Origin: Nomia melanderi
Lineage: Eukaryota; Arthropoda; Insecta; Hymenoptera; Halictidae
Direction of reading: 5' to 3'
Length of the DNA stretch: 64,000 nt
Assembly (NCBI RefSeq): GCF_051020985.1
Contig: NW_027475168.1
Location: forward strand, 186,001 to 250,000
This document shows positions 48,401 through 62,170 of this stretch, one piece after another (positions within the stretch are counted from its first letter, which is position 1; every line of letters starts with the position of its first letter). The translations under genes were made by a program, and so were the position numbers. The notes below the pieces were generated by a model. It made no database searches and was not told the origin of the DNA. It saw only the letters and a list, made by a program, of their open reading frames with translations.

Positions 48401-48970
48401 AACCAAAGTGAATTATCTGCAGGAGGCCCTGGCGCATTAATCTGTGCAGCGGGAACGACCTCGGACCACCAGGGGCCGAGAAAACCACCGTCTCATGGGG
48501 CCGGACAATCAGGGTCGGCGAAAAATCCAATATATATCTGGTGATATCTCGGGTGCTATTAGAGATAGCGCAATAAACCACAGTGCTTTGTCTGCGGGAG
48601 GCCCTGGCGCATGAATCTGGCCTGCGGGACGACCTCGGACAACCAGGGGCCGACAAAACCACCGTCTCATGGGGCCGGACACTCAGGGTCAGGGGAAAAT
48701 CCAATATATATCTGGTGATATCTCGGGTGCTATTAGAGATAGCGCAATAAACCAAAGTGAATTATCTGCAGGAGGCCCTGGAGCATGAATCTGTGCAGCG
48801 GGAACGACCTCGGACCACCAGGGGCCGAGGAAACCACCGTCTCATGGGGCCGGACACTCAGGGTCAGGGAAAAATCCAATATATATCTGGTGATATCTCG
48901 GGTGCTATTAGAGATAGCGATATAAGCCAAAGTGAATTATCTGCAGGAGGCCCTGGAGCATGAATCTGTG
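45439..48970 (+). repeat. About 20-mer higher-order repeat, copy F2
   Basis: Second copy of the unit, with the same rare variants in the same order: 'ccggaccctcaggttcagg' near 47,276, 'gatcgtactcgg' near 47,403, 'gggctcgagaaaacc' near 47,772 and the 1-bp-short 'cctgcgggacgacc' near 48,620. Extra monomers at about 45,780-46,600 have no counterpart in the matching part of F1. The start of F2 overlaps the end of F1, because the monomer at about 45,400-45,470 serves as both. Confidence 0.8.
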
Positions 48971-50000
48971 CATCGGGAACGACCTCGAACCACCAGGGGC
49001 CGAGAAAACCACCGTCTCATGGGGCCGGACACTCAGAGTCAGGGGAAAATCCAATATATATATGGTGATATCTCGGGTGCTATTACAGATAGCGCAATAA
49101 ATCAAAGTGCATTTTCTGTAGGAGGCCCTGGCGCATGAATCTGTGCAGCGGGATCGACTTCGGACCACCAGGGGCCGAGAAAATCACCGTCTCATGGGGC
49201 CGGACTGTCCGGGTCAGGGAAAAATCCAATATATATCTGGTGATATCTCGGGTGCTATTAGAGATTGCGCAATAAATCAAAGTGAATTATACGCAGGGGG
49301 CTCTGGCGCATGAATCTGTGCAGCGGGATCGACTTCGGACCACCAGGGGCCGAGAAAATCACCGTCTCATGGGGCCGGACTGTCCGGGTCTGGGAAAAAT
49401 CCAATATATCTCTGGTGATATCTCGGGTGCTATTAGAGATTGCGCAATAAATCAAAGTGAATTATCTGCAGGGGGACCTGGAGCATGAATCTGTGCAGCG
49501 GGAACGACCTCGGACCACCAGGGGCCGAGAAAACCACCGTCTCATGGGGCCGGACACTCAGAGTCAGGGGAAAATCCAATATATATATGGTGATATCTCG
49601 GGTGCTATTACAGATAGCGCAATAAATCAAAGTGCATTTTCTGTAGGAGGCCCTGGCGCATGAATCTGTACTGCGGGATCGACCTCGGACCACCAGGGGC
49701 CGAGAAAATCACCGTCTCATGGGGCCGGACTGACAGGGTCAGGGAAAAATCCAATATATATATGGTGATATCTCGGGTGCTATTAGAGATAGCGCAATAA
49801 ATCAAAGTGCATTGTCTGTAGGAGGCCCTGGCGCATGAATCTGTGCAGCGGGATCGACTTCGGACCACCAGGGGCCGAGAAAATCACCGTCTCATGGGGC
49901 CGGACTGTCCGGGTCAGGGAAAAATCCAATATATATCTGCTGATATCTCGGGTGCTATTAGAGATTGCGCAATAAATCAATGTGCATTGTCTGTAGGAGG
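48971..50000 (+). repeat. Trimer (525-bp) amplification
   Basis: The monomers at about 48,985 and 49,510 are 525 bp apart and share 'cactcagagtcagggg' and 'aatatatatatgg'. A second variant set ('ggatcgacttcgg' with 'ggactgtccggg') occurs at about 49,152, 49,327 and 49,852, at spacings of 175 and 525 bp. Single-monomer and three-monomer exchanges have both acted here. Confidence 0.72.
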
Positions 50001-51600
50001 CCCTGGTGCATGAATCTGTGCAGCGGGAACGACCTCGGACCGCCAGGGGCCGAGAAAACCACCGACACATGGGGCCGGACTGTCAGGGTCGGGGAAAAAT
50101 CCAATATATATCTGGTGATATCTCGGGTGCTATTAGAGATAGCGCAATAAACAAAAATGAATTATCTGCAGGAGGCCCTGGCGCATGAATCTGTGCAGCG
50201 GGAACGACCTCGGACCACTAGGGGACGAGAAAACCACCCTCCGATGAGGTCGGACACTCAGGGCCGGGGAAAAATCCAGTATATATCTGGTGATATCTCG
50301 GGTGCTATTACAGATAGCGCAATAAACCATAGTGAATTGACTGCAGGAAGCCCTGGCGCATGAATCTGGGCAGCGGGAATGACCTCGGACCACCAGGGGC
50401 CGAGAAAACCACGGTCTCATGGGGCCGGACACTCAGGGTCAGGGAAAAATCCAATATATATCTGGTGATATCTCAGGTGCTATTAGAGATAGCGCAATAA
50501 ACCAAAGTGAATTATATGCAGGAGGCCCTGGCGCATGCTTGTGTGCAGCGGGAACGACCTCGGACCGCCAGGGGCCAAGAAAACCACCGTCTCATGGGGC
50601 CGAACACTCAGGGTCGGGGAAAAATCCAATATATATCTGGTGATATGTCGGGTGCTATTAGAGATAGCGCAATAAATCAATGTGCATTGTCTGTAGGAGG
50701 CCCTGGCGAATGAATCTGTGCAGCGGGAACGACCTCGGACCACCAGGGGCCGAGAAAACTCCCGTCTCATGGGGCCGGACACTACGGGTCAGCGAAAAAT
50801 CCAACATATACCTGGTGATATCTCGGGTGCTATTAGAGATAGCGCAATAAGCCAAAGAGAATTATCTATAAGAGGCCCTGGCGCATGAATCTGTGCAGCG
50901 GGAACGACGTCGGACCACCAGGGGCCGAGAAAACCACCGTCTCATGGGGCCGGACACTCAGGGTCAGGGGAAAATCCAATATATATCTGGTTATATCTCG
51001 GGTGCTATTACAGATAGCGCAATAAATCAAAGTGCATTTTCTGTGGGAGTCCCTGGAGCATGAATGTGTGCAGCGGGATCGACCTCGGACCACCAGGGGC
51101 CGAGAAAATCACCGTCTCATAGGGCCGGACACTCAGGGTCGGGGAAAAATCCAATATATATCTGGTGATATCTCGGGTGCTATTAGAGATAGCGCAATAA
51201 ACCAAACTGAATTATATGCAGGAGGCCCTGGCGCATGAATCTGTTCAGCGGGATCGACCTCGGACCACGAGGGACCGAGAAAACCATCGACACATGGGGC
51301 CGGACTGTCAGGGTCAGGGAAAAATCCAATATATATCTGGTGATATCTCGGGTGCTATTAGAGATAGCGAAATAAATCAAAGTGCATTGTCTGCAGGAGG
51401 CCCTGGCGCATGAATCTGTGCAGCGGGAACGATCACGGACCACCAGGGGCCGAGAAAACCACCGTCGCATGGGGTCGGACACTCAGGGTCAGGGAAAAAT
51501 CCAATATAAATCTGGTGATATCTCGGGTGCTATTACAGATAGCGCAATAAATCAAAAAGCATTGTCTGCAGGAGGCCCTAGCGCATGAATCTGGCAAGCG
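50001..51600 (+). repeat. Mixed monomers
   Basis: About nine monomers, all near 175 bp, with no clear higher-order period. Local variants include 'gaattatatgcagg' (about 50,510 and 51,210) and 'gggaccgagaaaaccatcg' (about 51,270), which becomes common further right. Confidence 0.65.
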
Positions 51601-53010
51601 GGAACGACCTCGGACCACCAGGGGCCGAGAAAACTACCTTCTCATGGGGTCGGACACTCAGGGTCAGGGAAAAATCCAATATATATCTGGTGATGTCTCG
51701 GGTGCTATTAGAGAAAGCGCAATAAATTAAAGTGACTTATCTGGAGGGGGCCCTGGCGCATGAATCGGTGAAGCGGGATCGACCTCGGACCACCAGGGGC
51801 CGAGAAAATCACCGTCTCATGGGGCCGGACTGTCAGGGTCAGGGAAAAATCCATTATATATCTGGTGATATCTCGGGAGCTATTACAGACAGCGCAATAA
51901 ACCAAAGTGAATTGTCTGCAGGAAGCCTTGGCCCATCAATCTGTTCAGCGGGATCAAGCTCGGACCACGAGGGACCGAAAAAACCATCGACACATGGGGC
52001 CGGACTGTCAGGGTCAAGGAAAAACCCAATATATATCTGGTGATATCTCGGGTGATATTAGAGATAGCGCAATAAATCATAGTGCATTGTCTGTAGGAGG
52101 CCCTGGCGCATGAATCTGTGCAGCGGGATCGACCTCGGACCACCAGGGGCCGAGAAAATCACCGTCTCATGGGGCCGGACTGTCAGGGTCAGGGAAAAAT
52201 CCAATATATATCTGGTGATGTCTCGGGTGCTATTAGAGAAAGCGCAATAAATTAAAGTGACTTATCTGGAGGGGGCCCTGGCGCATGAATGTGTGCAGCG
52301 GGAACAACCTCGGACCACCAGGGGTCGAGAAAATCACCGTCCCATGGGGCCGGACTGTCAGGGTCAGAGAAAAATCCATTATATATCTGGTGATATCTTG
52401 GGTGCTATTAGAGATAGCGCAATAAATCAAAATACATTGTCTGCAGGAGGCCCTAGCGCTTGAATCTGTGCAGCGGGAACGACCTCGGACCACCAGGGGC
52501 CGAGAAAACCACAGTCTCATGGGGCCGGACACTCAGGGTCAGGGGAAAATCCAATATATATCTGGTTATATCTCGGGTGCTATTACAGATAGCGCAATAA
52601 ATCAAAGTGCATTTTCTGTAGGAGGCCCTAGCGCATGAATCTGGCAAGCGGGAACGACCTCGGACCACCAGGGGCCGAGAAAACTACCGCCTCATGGGGT
52701 CGGACACTCAGGGTCAGGGAAAAATCCAATATATATCTGGTGATGTCTCGGGTGCTATTAGAGATAGCGCAATAAATTAAAGTGACTTATCTGGAGGGGG
52801 CCCTGGCGCATGAATCGGTGCAGCGGGATCGACCTCGGACCACCAGGGGCCGAGAAAACCACCGTCTCATGGGGTCGGACACTCAGGGTCAGGGAAAAAT
52901 CCAATATAAATCTGGTGATATCTCGGGTGCTATTAGAGATAGCGCAATAAATTAAAGTGACTTATCTGGAGGGGGCCCTGGCGCATGAATCGGTGCAGCG
53001 GCATCGACCT
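51601..53010 (+). repeat. Trimer (525-bp) amplification marked by a rare variant
   Basis: The unusual run 'aataaattaaagtgactta' followed by 'tctggaggggg' starts at 51,721, 52,246, 52,771 and 52,946. The first three are exactly 525 bp apart and the fourth is one monomer further. The intervening monomers are less alike, so the unit has been altered since it was duplicated. Confidence 0.75.
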
Positions 53011-55029
53011 CGGACCACGAGGGACCGAGAAAACCATCGACACATGGGGCCGGACTGTCAGGGTCAAGGAAAAATCCAATATATATCTGGTGATATCTCG
53101 GGTGCTATCACAGATAGCGCAATAAATCAAAGTGCATTATCTGTAGGAGGCCCTGCCGCATGATTCTGTGCAGCGGGAACGACCTCGGACCACCAGGGGC
53201 CGAGAAAAACACCGTCTCATGGGGCCGGACACTCAGGGTCAGTGAAAAAACCACTATATATCTGGTGATATTTCGGGTGCTATTACAGATAGCGCAATAA
53301 ATCAAAGTGCATTGTCTGTAGGAGGCCATGGCGCATGAATCTGTGCAGCGGGAATGACCTTGGACCACCAGGAGCCGAGAAAACCACCGTCTCATGGGGC
53401 CGGACACTCAGGGTCGGCGAAAAATCCAATATATATCTGGTGATATCTCGGGTGCTATTAGAGATAGCGCAATACACCACAGTGCTTTGTCTGCGGGAGG
53501 CCCTGGCGCATGAATCTGGCCTGCGGGAACGACCTCGGACAACCATGGGCCGACAAAACCACCGTCTCATGGGGCCGGACACTCAGGGTCAGGGGAAAAT
53601 CCAATATATATCTGGTGATATCTCGGGTGCTATTAGAGATAGCGCAATAAACCAAAGTGAATTATCTGCAGGAGGCCCGGGCGCATGGATCTGTGCAGCG
53701 GGGACGATCTCGGACCAACAGGGGCCGAGAAAACCACCGTCTCATGGGGCCGGACACTCAGGGTCAGGGGTAAATCCAATATATATATGGTGATATCTCG
53801 GGTGCGATTACAAAAAGTGCAATAAATCAAAGTCCATTGTCTGCAGGAGGCCCTGGCGCATGGATCTGTGCAGCGGGATCGACCTCGGATCACGAGGGAC
53901 GGAGAAAACCATCGACACATGGCGCCGGACTGTCAGAGTCAAGGAAAAATCCAATATATATCTGGTGATATCTCGGGTGCTATTAGAGATAGCGAAATAA
54001 ATCAAAGTGCATTGTCTGCAGGAGGCCCTGGCGCATGAATCTGTGCAGCGGGAACGACCTCGGACCACCCGGGACCGAGAAAACCACCATCTCATGGGGT
54101 CGGACACTCAGGGTCAGGGAAAAATCCAATATATATGTGGTGATATCTCGGCTGCTATTAGAGATAGCGCAATAAATCAAAGTGCATTGTCTGTAGGCTG
54201 CCCTGGCGCATGAATCTGTGCAGCGGGAACGACCTCGGACCACCAGGGGCCGAGAAAACCACCGTCTCATGGGGTCGGACTGTCAGGGTCAGGGAAAAAT
54301 CCAATATATATCTGGTGATATCTCGGGTGCTATAAGAGATAGCGCCGTAAATCAAAGTGAATTATCTGCAGGGGGCCCTGGTGCATGAATCTATGCAGCG
54401 GGAACGACCTCGGACCACCAGGGGCCGAGAAAACCACCGTCTCATGGGGCCGGACACTCAGGGTCAGGGGTAAATCCAATATATATATGGTGATATCTCG
54501 GGTGCTATTACAGAAAGCGCAATAAATCAAAGCGCATTGTCTGTAGGAGGCCCTGACGCATGAACCTGTGCAGCGGGAACGACCTCGGACCACCAGGGGC
54601 CGAGAAAACCACCGTCTCATGGGGTCGGACACTCAGGGACAGGGGAAAATCCAATATATATGTGGTGATATCTCAGGTGCTATTAGAGATAGCGCAATAA
54701 ACCAAAGGGCATTGTCTGTAGGAGGCCCTGGCGCATGAATCTGTGTAGCGGGAACGACCTCGGACCACCAGGGGCCGAGAAAACTACCGTCTTATGGGGC
54801 CGGACACTCAGGTCCAGGGAAAAATCAAATATATATCTGGTGATATCTCGGGTGCTATTAGAGATAGCGCAATAAACCAAAGTGCATTGTCTGTAGGAGG
54901 CCCTGGCGCATGAATCTGTGCAGCGGGAACGACCTCGGACCACCAGGGGCTGAGAAAACCACCGTCTCATGGGGTCGGAGACTCCGGGTCAGGGAAAAAT
55001 CCAATATAAATCTGGTGATATCTCGGGCG
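53011..55029 (+). repeat. Mixed monomers with transplanted variants
   Basis: Around 53,400-53,600 the variants 'cagtgctttgtctgcggg' and 'ggcctgcggg' match the F units (near 45,070 and 48,570), although the rest of the zone does not. Monomers with 'gatcgacctcggatcacgag' and 'catcgacacatggcgccgg' (near 53,880) begin a variant set that dominates to the right edge. Confidence 0.65.
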
Positions 55030-55760
55030 CTATTACAGATAGCGCAATAAATCAAAGTGCATTGTCTGCAGGAGGCCCTGGCGCATGAATCTTTGGTAGC
55101 GGGATCGACCTCGGACCACGTGGGACCGAGAAAACCATCAACACATGGGGCAGGACTGTCAGGGTCAGGGAAAAATCCAATATCTATCTGGTGATATCTC
55201 GGTTGCTATTATAGATAGCGCAATAAATCAAAGTGCATTGTCTGCAGGAGGCCCTGGCGCATGAATCTGGGCAGCGGGAACGACCTCGGACCACCAGGGG
55301 CCGCGAAAACGACCGTCTCATGGGGCCGGACGCTCAGGGTCAGGGGAAAATCCAATATATATCTGGTGATATCTCGGGAGCTATTACAGATAGCGCAATA
55401 AATCAAAGTGCATTGTCTGCAGGAGGCCCTGGCGCATGAATCTTTGGTAGCGGGATCGACCTCGGACCACGAGGGACCGAGAAAACCATCGACACATGGG
55501 GCCGGACTGTCAGGGTCAGGGAAAAATCCAATATCTATCTGGTGATATCTCGGTTGCTATTATAGATAGCGCAATAAATCAAAGTGCATTGTCTGCAGGA
55601 GGCCCTGGCGCATGAATCTGGGCAGCGGGAACGACCTCGGACCACCAGGGGCCGAGAAAACGACCGTCTCATGGGGCCGGACACTCAGGGTCAGGGGAAA
55701 ATCCAATATATATCTGGTGATATCTCGGGAGCTATTACAGATAGCGCAATAAATCAAAGT
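55030..55760 (+). repeat. 351-bp dimer duplicated in tandem
   Basis: The segment recurs at +351 bp. Each copy contains one 176-bp monomer with 'atctttggtagcggg' in place of 'atctgtgcagcggg', a 1-bp gain, near 55,091 and 55,442. Both copies also share 'caatatctatctgg', 'gttgctattatag' and 'aaaacgaccg'. Small differences ('cacgtggg' against 'cacgaggg') show the copies are not identical. Confidence 0.8.
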
Positions 55761-57300
55761 GAATTGTCTGCAGGAAGCTCAGGCGCATGAATCTGTTCAG
55801 CGGGATCGACCTCGGACCACTAGGGACCGAGAAAACCATCGACACATGGGGCCGGACTGTCTGGGTCAGGGAAAAATCCAATATATATGTGGTGATATCT
55901 CGGGTGCTATTAGAGATAGCGCAATAAATCAAAGTGCATTGTTTGTAGGAGGCCCTGACGCATGAGCCTGTGCAGCGGGATCGACCTGGGACCACCAGGG
56001 GCCGAGAAAATCCCCGTCTCATTGGGCCGGACGGTCAGGGTCAGGGAAAAATCCAATATATATCTGGTGATATCTCGGGTGCTATTACAGATAGCGCAAT
56101 AAACAAAAGTGAATTGTCTGCAGGAAGCCCTGGCGCATGAATCTGTGCAGCGGGAACGACCTCGGACCACCAGGGGCCGAGAAAACCACCGTCTGATGGG
56201 GTCGGACACACAGGGTCAGGGAAAAATCCAATATATATCTAGTGAAATCTCGGGTGCTATTAGAGATAGCGAAATAAATCAAAGTGCATTGTCTGCAGGA
56301 GGCCCTGGCGCATGAATCTGTGCAGCGGGAACGACCTCGGACCACCAGGGGCCGAGAAAACCAACGTCTCATGGGGTCGGACACTCAGGGTCAGGGAAAA
56401 ATCCAATATAAATCTGGTGATATCTAGGGTGCTATTACAGATAGCGCAATAAATCAAAGTGAATTATCTGCAGGGGGCCCTGGCGCATGAATCTGTGCAG
56501 CGGGATCGACCTCGGACCACGAGGGACCGAGAAAACCACTGTTTCATGGGGCCGGACACTCAGGGTCAGGGGAAAATCCAATATATATGTGGTGATATCT
56601 CAGGTGCTATTAGAGATAGCGCAATTAACCAAAGTGAATTGTCTGTAGGAAGCCCTGGCGCATGAATCTGTGCAGCGGGATCGACCTCGGACCACCAGGG
56701 GCCGAGAAAACTACCGTCTCATGGGGTCGGACACTCAGGGTCAGGGAAAAATCCAATATATATCTCGTAATATCTCGGGTGGTATTAGAAATAGCGCAAT
56801 AAATCAAAGTGCATTGTCTGTAGGAGGGCCTGGCGCATGAAGCTGTGGAGCGGCATCGACCTCGGACCACCAGGGGCCAAGAAAATCACCGTCTCATGGG
56901 GCCGGACTGTCAGGGTCAGGGAAAAATCCAATATATATCTGGTGATATCTCGGGTGGTATTAGAAATAGCGCAATAAATCAAAGTGCATTGTCTGTAGGA
57001 GGCACTGGCGAATGAATCTGTGAAGCAGGAACGACCTCGGACCACCAGGCGCCGAGAAAATTACAGATATTCGGATTCCGTCACCCAAGGTCATGTAAAA
57101 ATCCAGCATATATCTGGTGATATCTCGGGAGCTATTAGAGATAGCGAAATAAATCAAAGTGCATTGTCTGCAGGAGGCCCTGGCGCATAAATCTGTGCAG
57201 CGGGCACGACCTCGGACCACCAGGGGCCGAGAAAACCTACGTCTCATGGGGTCGGACACTCAGGGTCAGGGAAAAATCCAATATAAATCTGGTGATATCT
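55761..57300 (+). repeat. Mixed monomers
   Basis: About nine monomers with no regular higher-order period. The 'gggatcgacc' right end and the 'ggtcggacactc' left part are frequent. A type C copy is at 57,040. Confidence 0.65.
57040..57214 (+). repeat. Type C chimeric monomer 21 (C1)
   Basis: C1 segment with 'ttcggattccg'. It follows a 16-kb stretch without any C monomer. The preceding monomer ends 'ggcgaatg' and 'gaagcagg'. Confidence 0.87.
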
Positions 57301-58209
57301 CGGGTGCTATTAGAGATAGCCCAATAAACCAAAGTGAATTATCTGAAGGAGGCCCTGGCGCATGCTTGTGTGCAGCGGGAACGACCTCGGACCCCTAGGG
57401 GCCAAGAAAACCACCGTCTCATGGGGCCGGACACTCAGGGTCGGGGAAAAATCCAATATATCTCTGGTGATATCTCTGGTGCTATTAGAGATAGCCCAAT
57501 AAACCAAAGTGAATTATATGCAGGAGGCCTTGGCGCATGAATCTGTGCAGCGGGAACGACCTCGGACCACCAGGGGTCGAGATAACCACCGTCTCATGGG
57601 GCCGGACACTCAGGGTCAGGGGAAAATACAATATATATCTGGTTATGTCTCGGGTGCTATTACAGATAGCGCAATAAATCAAAGTGCATTTTCTGTAGGA
57701 GGCCCTGGCGCATGAATGTGTGCAGCGGGATCGACCTCGGACCACCAGGGGCCGAGAAAACCACCGTCTCATGGGGTCGGACTGTCAGGGTCAGGGAAAA
57801 ATCCAATATATATCAGGTGATATCTCGGGCGCTATTAGAGATAGAGCAATAAATCAAAGTGCATTGTCTGCAGGAGGCCCTAGCGCATAAATCTGTGCAG
57901 CGGGAACGACCTCTGGCCACCAGGGGCCGAGAAAACTACCGTCTCATGGGGTCGGACACTCAGGGTCAGGGAAAAATCCAATATATATGTGGTGATATCT
58001 CAGGTGCTATTACAGATAGCGCAATAAATCAAAGTTCATTGTCTGCAGGAGGCCCTGGCGCATGGATCTGTGCAGCGGGATCGACCTCGGACCACGAGGG
58101 ACCGAGAGAACCATCGACACATGGCGCCGGACTGTCAGAGTCAAGGAAAAATCCAATATATATCTGGTGATATCTCGGGTGCTATTAGAGATAGCGGAAT
58201 AAATCAAAG
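57300..58209 (+). repeat. Segment present up to three times (first copy)
   Basis: The segment from about 57,334 to 58,200 recurs at about 63,110-63,980 (+5,776). Its right half from about 57,780 also recurs at about 60,930-61,360 (+3,149, 18 monomers less 1 bp). Shared private variants include 'gcatgcttgtgtg', 'acccctaggggcc', 'ttatgtctcggg', 'tatatcaggtg' and 'cctagcgcataaatc'. Confidence 0.8.
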
Positions 58210-60559
58210 TGAATTGTCTGCAAGATGCCCTGCTGCATGAATCTGTGCAGCGGGAGCGACCTCGGATCACCAGGGGCCGAGAAAACCATCGACACATGGG
58301 GCCGGACACTCAGGGTCAGGGGAAAATCCAATATATATCTGGTGATATCTAGGGTGCTATTAGAGATAGCGCAATAAATCAAAGTGCATTGTCTGTAGGA
58401 GGCACTGGCGCCTGAATCTGTGCAGTGGGAACGACCTCGGACCACCAGGGGCCGAGAAAACCACAGTCTCATGGGGCCGGACACTCAGGGTCAGGGGAAA
58501 ATCCAATATTTATCTGGTGATATCTCGGGTGCTATTACAGATAGCGCAATAAATCAAAGTGCATTGTCTGCAAGAGGCCCTGGTGCATGAATCTGTGCAG
58601 CGGGAGCGACCTCGGACCACCAGGGGCCGAGAAAACCACCATCTCATGGGGCCGGACACTCAGGGTCAGGGGAAAATCCAATATATATCTGGTGATATCT
58701 AGGGTGCTATTAGAGATAGCTCAATAAATCAAAGTGCATTGTCTGTAGGAGGCACTGGCGCCTGAATCTGTGCAGTGGGAACGACCTCGGACAACCAGGG
58801 GACGAGAAAACCACAGTCTCATGGGGCCGGACACTCAGGGTCAGGGGAAAATCCACTATATATCTGGTGATATCTCGGGTGCTATTAGAGATAGCGCAAT
58901 AAATCAAAGTGCATTGTCTGTAGGAGGCCCTGGCGCATGAATCTGTTCAGCCGGAACGACCTCGGACCACCATCGGCAGAGAAAACCACAGTCTCATGGG
59001 GCCGGGCACTCAGGGTCAGGGAAAAATCCAACATATATCTGGTAATATGTCGGGTTCTATTACAGATAGCGCAATAAATCAAAGTGCATTGTCTGTAGGA
59101 GGCCCTGGCGCATGAATCTGTGCAGCGGGAACGACCTCGGACCACCAGGGGCCGAGAAAACCACCGTCTCATGGGCCGGTGACTCAGGGTCAGGGAAAAA
59201 TCCAATATAAATCTGGTGATATCTCGGGCGAAATTACAGATAGCGCAATAAATCAAAGTGCATTGTCTGCAGGAGGCCCTGGCCCATGGATCTGTGCAGC
59301 GGGATCGACCTCGGACCACGAGGGACCGAGAAAACCATCGACACATGGCGCCGGCCTGTCAGGGTCAAGGAAAAATCCAATATATATCTGGTGATATCTC
59401 GGGTGCTATTAGAGACAGCGAAATAAATCAAAGTGCATTGTCTGCAGGAGGCCCTGGCGCATGAATCTGTGCAGCGGGAACGACCTCGGACCACCAGGGA
59501 CCGAGAAAACCACCGTCTCATGGGGTCGGACACTCAGGGTCAGGGAAAAATCATATATATATGTGGTGATATCTCGGCTGCTATTAGAGATAGCGCAATA
59601 AACCAAAGTGAATTGTCTGCAAGATGCCCTGCTGCATGAATCTGTGCAGCGGGAGCGACCTCGGATCACCAGGGGCCGAGAAAACCACCATCTCATGGGG
59701 CCGGACACTCAGGGTCAGGGGAAAATCCAATATATATCTGGTGATATCTAGGGTGCTATTAGAGATAGCGCAATAAATCAAAGTGCATTGTCTGTAGGAG
59801 GCACTGGCGCCTGAATCTGTGCAGTGGGAACGACCTCGGACCACCAGGGGCCGAGAAAACCACAGTCTCATGGGGCCGGACACTCAGGGTCAGGGGAAAA
59901 TCCAATATTTATCTGGTGATATCTCGGGTGCTATTACAGATAGCGCAATAAATCAAAGTGCATTGTCTGCAAGAGGCCCTGGTGCATGAATCTGTGCAGC
60001 GGGAGCGACCTCGGACCACCAGGGGCCGAGAAAACCACCATCTCATGGGGCCGGACACTCAGGGTCAGGGGAAAATCCAATATATATCTGGTGATATCTA
60101 GGGTGCTATTAGAGATAGCTCAATAAATCAAAGTGCATTGTCTGTAGGAGGCACTGGCGCCTGAATCTGTGCAGTGGGAACGACCTCGGACAACCAGGGG
60201 ACGAGAAAACCACAGTCTCATGGGGCCGGACACTCAGGGTCAGGGGAAAATCCACTATATATCTGGTGATATCTCGGGTGCTATTAGAGATAGCGCAATA
60301 AATCAAAGTGCATTGTCTGTAGGAGGCCCTGGCGCATGAATCTGTTCAGCGGGAACGACCTCGGACCACCATCGGCAGAGAAAACCACAGTCTCATGGGG
60401 CCGGGCACTCAGGGTCAGGGAAAAATCCAACATATATCTGGTAATATGTCGGGTTCTATTACAGATAGCGCAATAAATCAAAGTGCATTGTCTGTAGGAG
60501 GCCCTGGCGCATGAATCTGTGCAGCGGGAACGACCTCGGACCACCAGGGGCCGAGAAAA
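58210..60559 (+). repeat. 1,399-bp (8-mer) duplication with a different linking segment
   Basis: Bases 58,210-59,160 match 59,609-60,559 closely. Shared variants are 'gcaagatgccctgctgcatg', 'gcgcctgaatctgtgcagtg', 'ccaatatttatctgg', 'accatcggcagag' and 'ccgggcactc'. Visible differences include 'catcgacacatgg' against 'caccatctcatgg' near 58,289/59,688 and 'cagccgg' against 'cagcggg'. Between the two copies lie about 450 bp of other monomers, including the 174-bp one near 59,170. Confidence 0.82.
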
Positions 60560-62170
60560 CCACAGTCTCATGGGGCCGGACACTCAGGGTCAGGGGAAAA
60601 TCCAATATTTATCTGGTGATATCTCGGGTGCTATTACAGATAGCGCAATAAATCAAAGTGCATTGTCTGTAGGAGGCCCTGATGCATGAATCTGTGCAGC
60701 GGGAACGACCTCGGACCACCAGGGGCCGAGAAAACCACCGTCTCATGGGGCCGGACACTCAGGGACTGTGAAAAATCCAATATATATCTGGTGATATCTC
60801 GGGTGCTATTACAGATAGCGCAATAAATCAAAGTGCATTTTCTGTAGGAGGCCCTGGCGCATGAATGTGTGCAGCGGGATCGACCTCGGACCACCAGGGG
60901 CCGAGAAAACCACCGTCTCATGGGGTCGGACTGTCAGGGTCAGGGAAAAATCCAATATATATCAGGTGATATCTCGGGCGCTATTAGAGATAGAGCAATA
61001 AATCAAAGTGCATTGTCTGCAGGAGGCCCTAGCGCATAAATCTGTGCAGCGGGAACGTCCTCGGGCCACCAGGGGCCGAGAAAACTACCGTCTCATGGGG
61101 TCGGACACTCAGGGTCAGGGAAAAATCCAATATATATGTGGTGATATCTCAGGTGCTATTACAGATAGCGCAATAAATCAAAGTTCATTGTCTGCAGGAG
61201 GCCCTGGCGCATGGATCTGTGCAGCGGGATCGACCTCGGACCACGAGGGACCGAGAGAACCATCGACACATGGCGCCGGACTGTCAGAGTCAAGGAAAAA
61301 TCCAATATATATCTGGTGATATCTCGGGTGCTATTAGAGATAGCGGAATAAATCAAAGTGAATTGTCTGCAGGAAGCCCAGGCGCATGAATCTGTTCAGC
61401 GGGATCGACCTCGGACCACGAGGGACCGAGAAAACCATCGACACATGGGGCCGGACTGTCTGGGTCAGGGAAAAATCCAATATATATGTGGTGATATCTC
61501 GGCTGCTATTAGAGATAGCGCAATAAACCAAAGTGCATTGTCTGTAGGAGGCCCTGGCGCATGAATCTGTGCAGCGGGAACGACCTCGGATCACCAGGGG
61601 CCGAGAAAACCACCGTCTCATGGGGTCGGAGACTCAGGGTCAGGGAAAAATCCAATATAAATCTGGTGATATCTCGGGTGTTATTACAGATAGCGCAATA
61701 AATCAAAGTCCATTGTCTGCAGGAGGCCCTGGCGCATGGATCTGTGCAGCGGGATCGACCTCGGACCACGAGGGACCGAGAGAACCATCGACACATGGCG
61801 CCGGACTGTCAGAGTCAAGGAAAAATCCAATATATATCTGGTGATATCTCGGGTGCTATTAGAGATAGCGGAATAAATCAAAGTGCATTGTCTGCAGGAG
61901 GCCCTGGCCCATGGATCTGTGCAGCGGGATCGACCTCGGACCACGAGGGACCGAGAAAACCATCGACACATGGCGCCGGCCTGTCAGGGTCAAGGAAAAA
62001 TCCAATATATATCTGGTGATATCTCGGGTGCTATTAGAGACAGCGAAATAAATCAAAGTGCATTGTCTGCAGGAGGCCCTGGCGCATGAATCTGTGCAGC
62101 GGGAACGACCTCGGACCACCAGGGACCGAGAAAACCACCGTCTCATGGGGTCGGACACTCAGGGTCAGGG

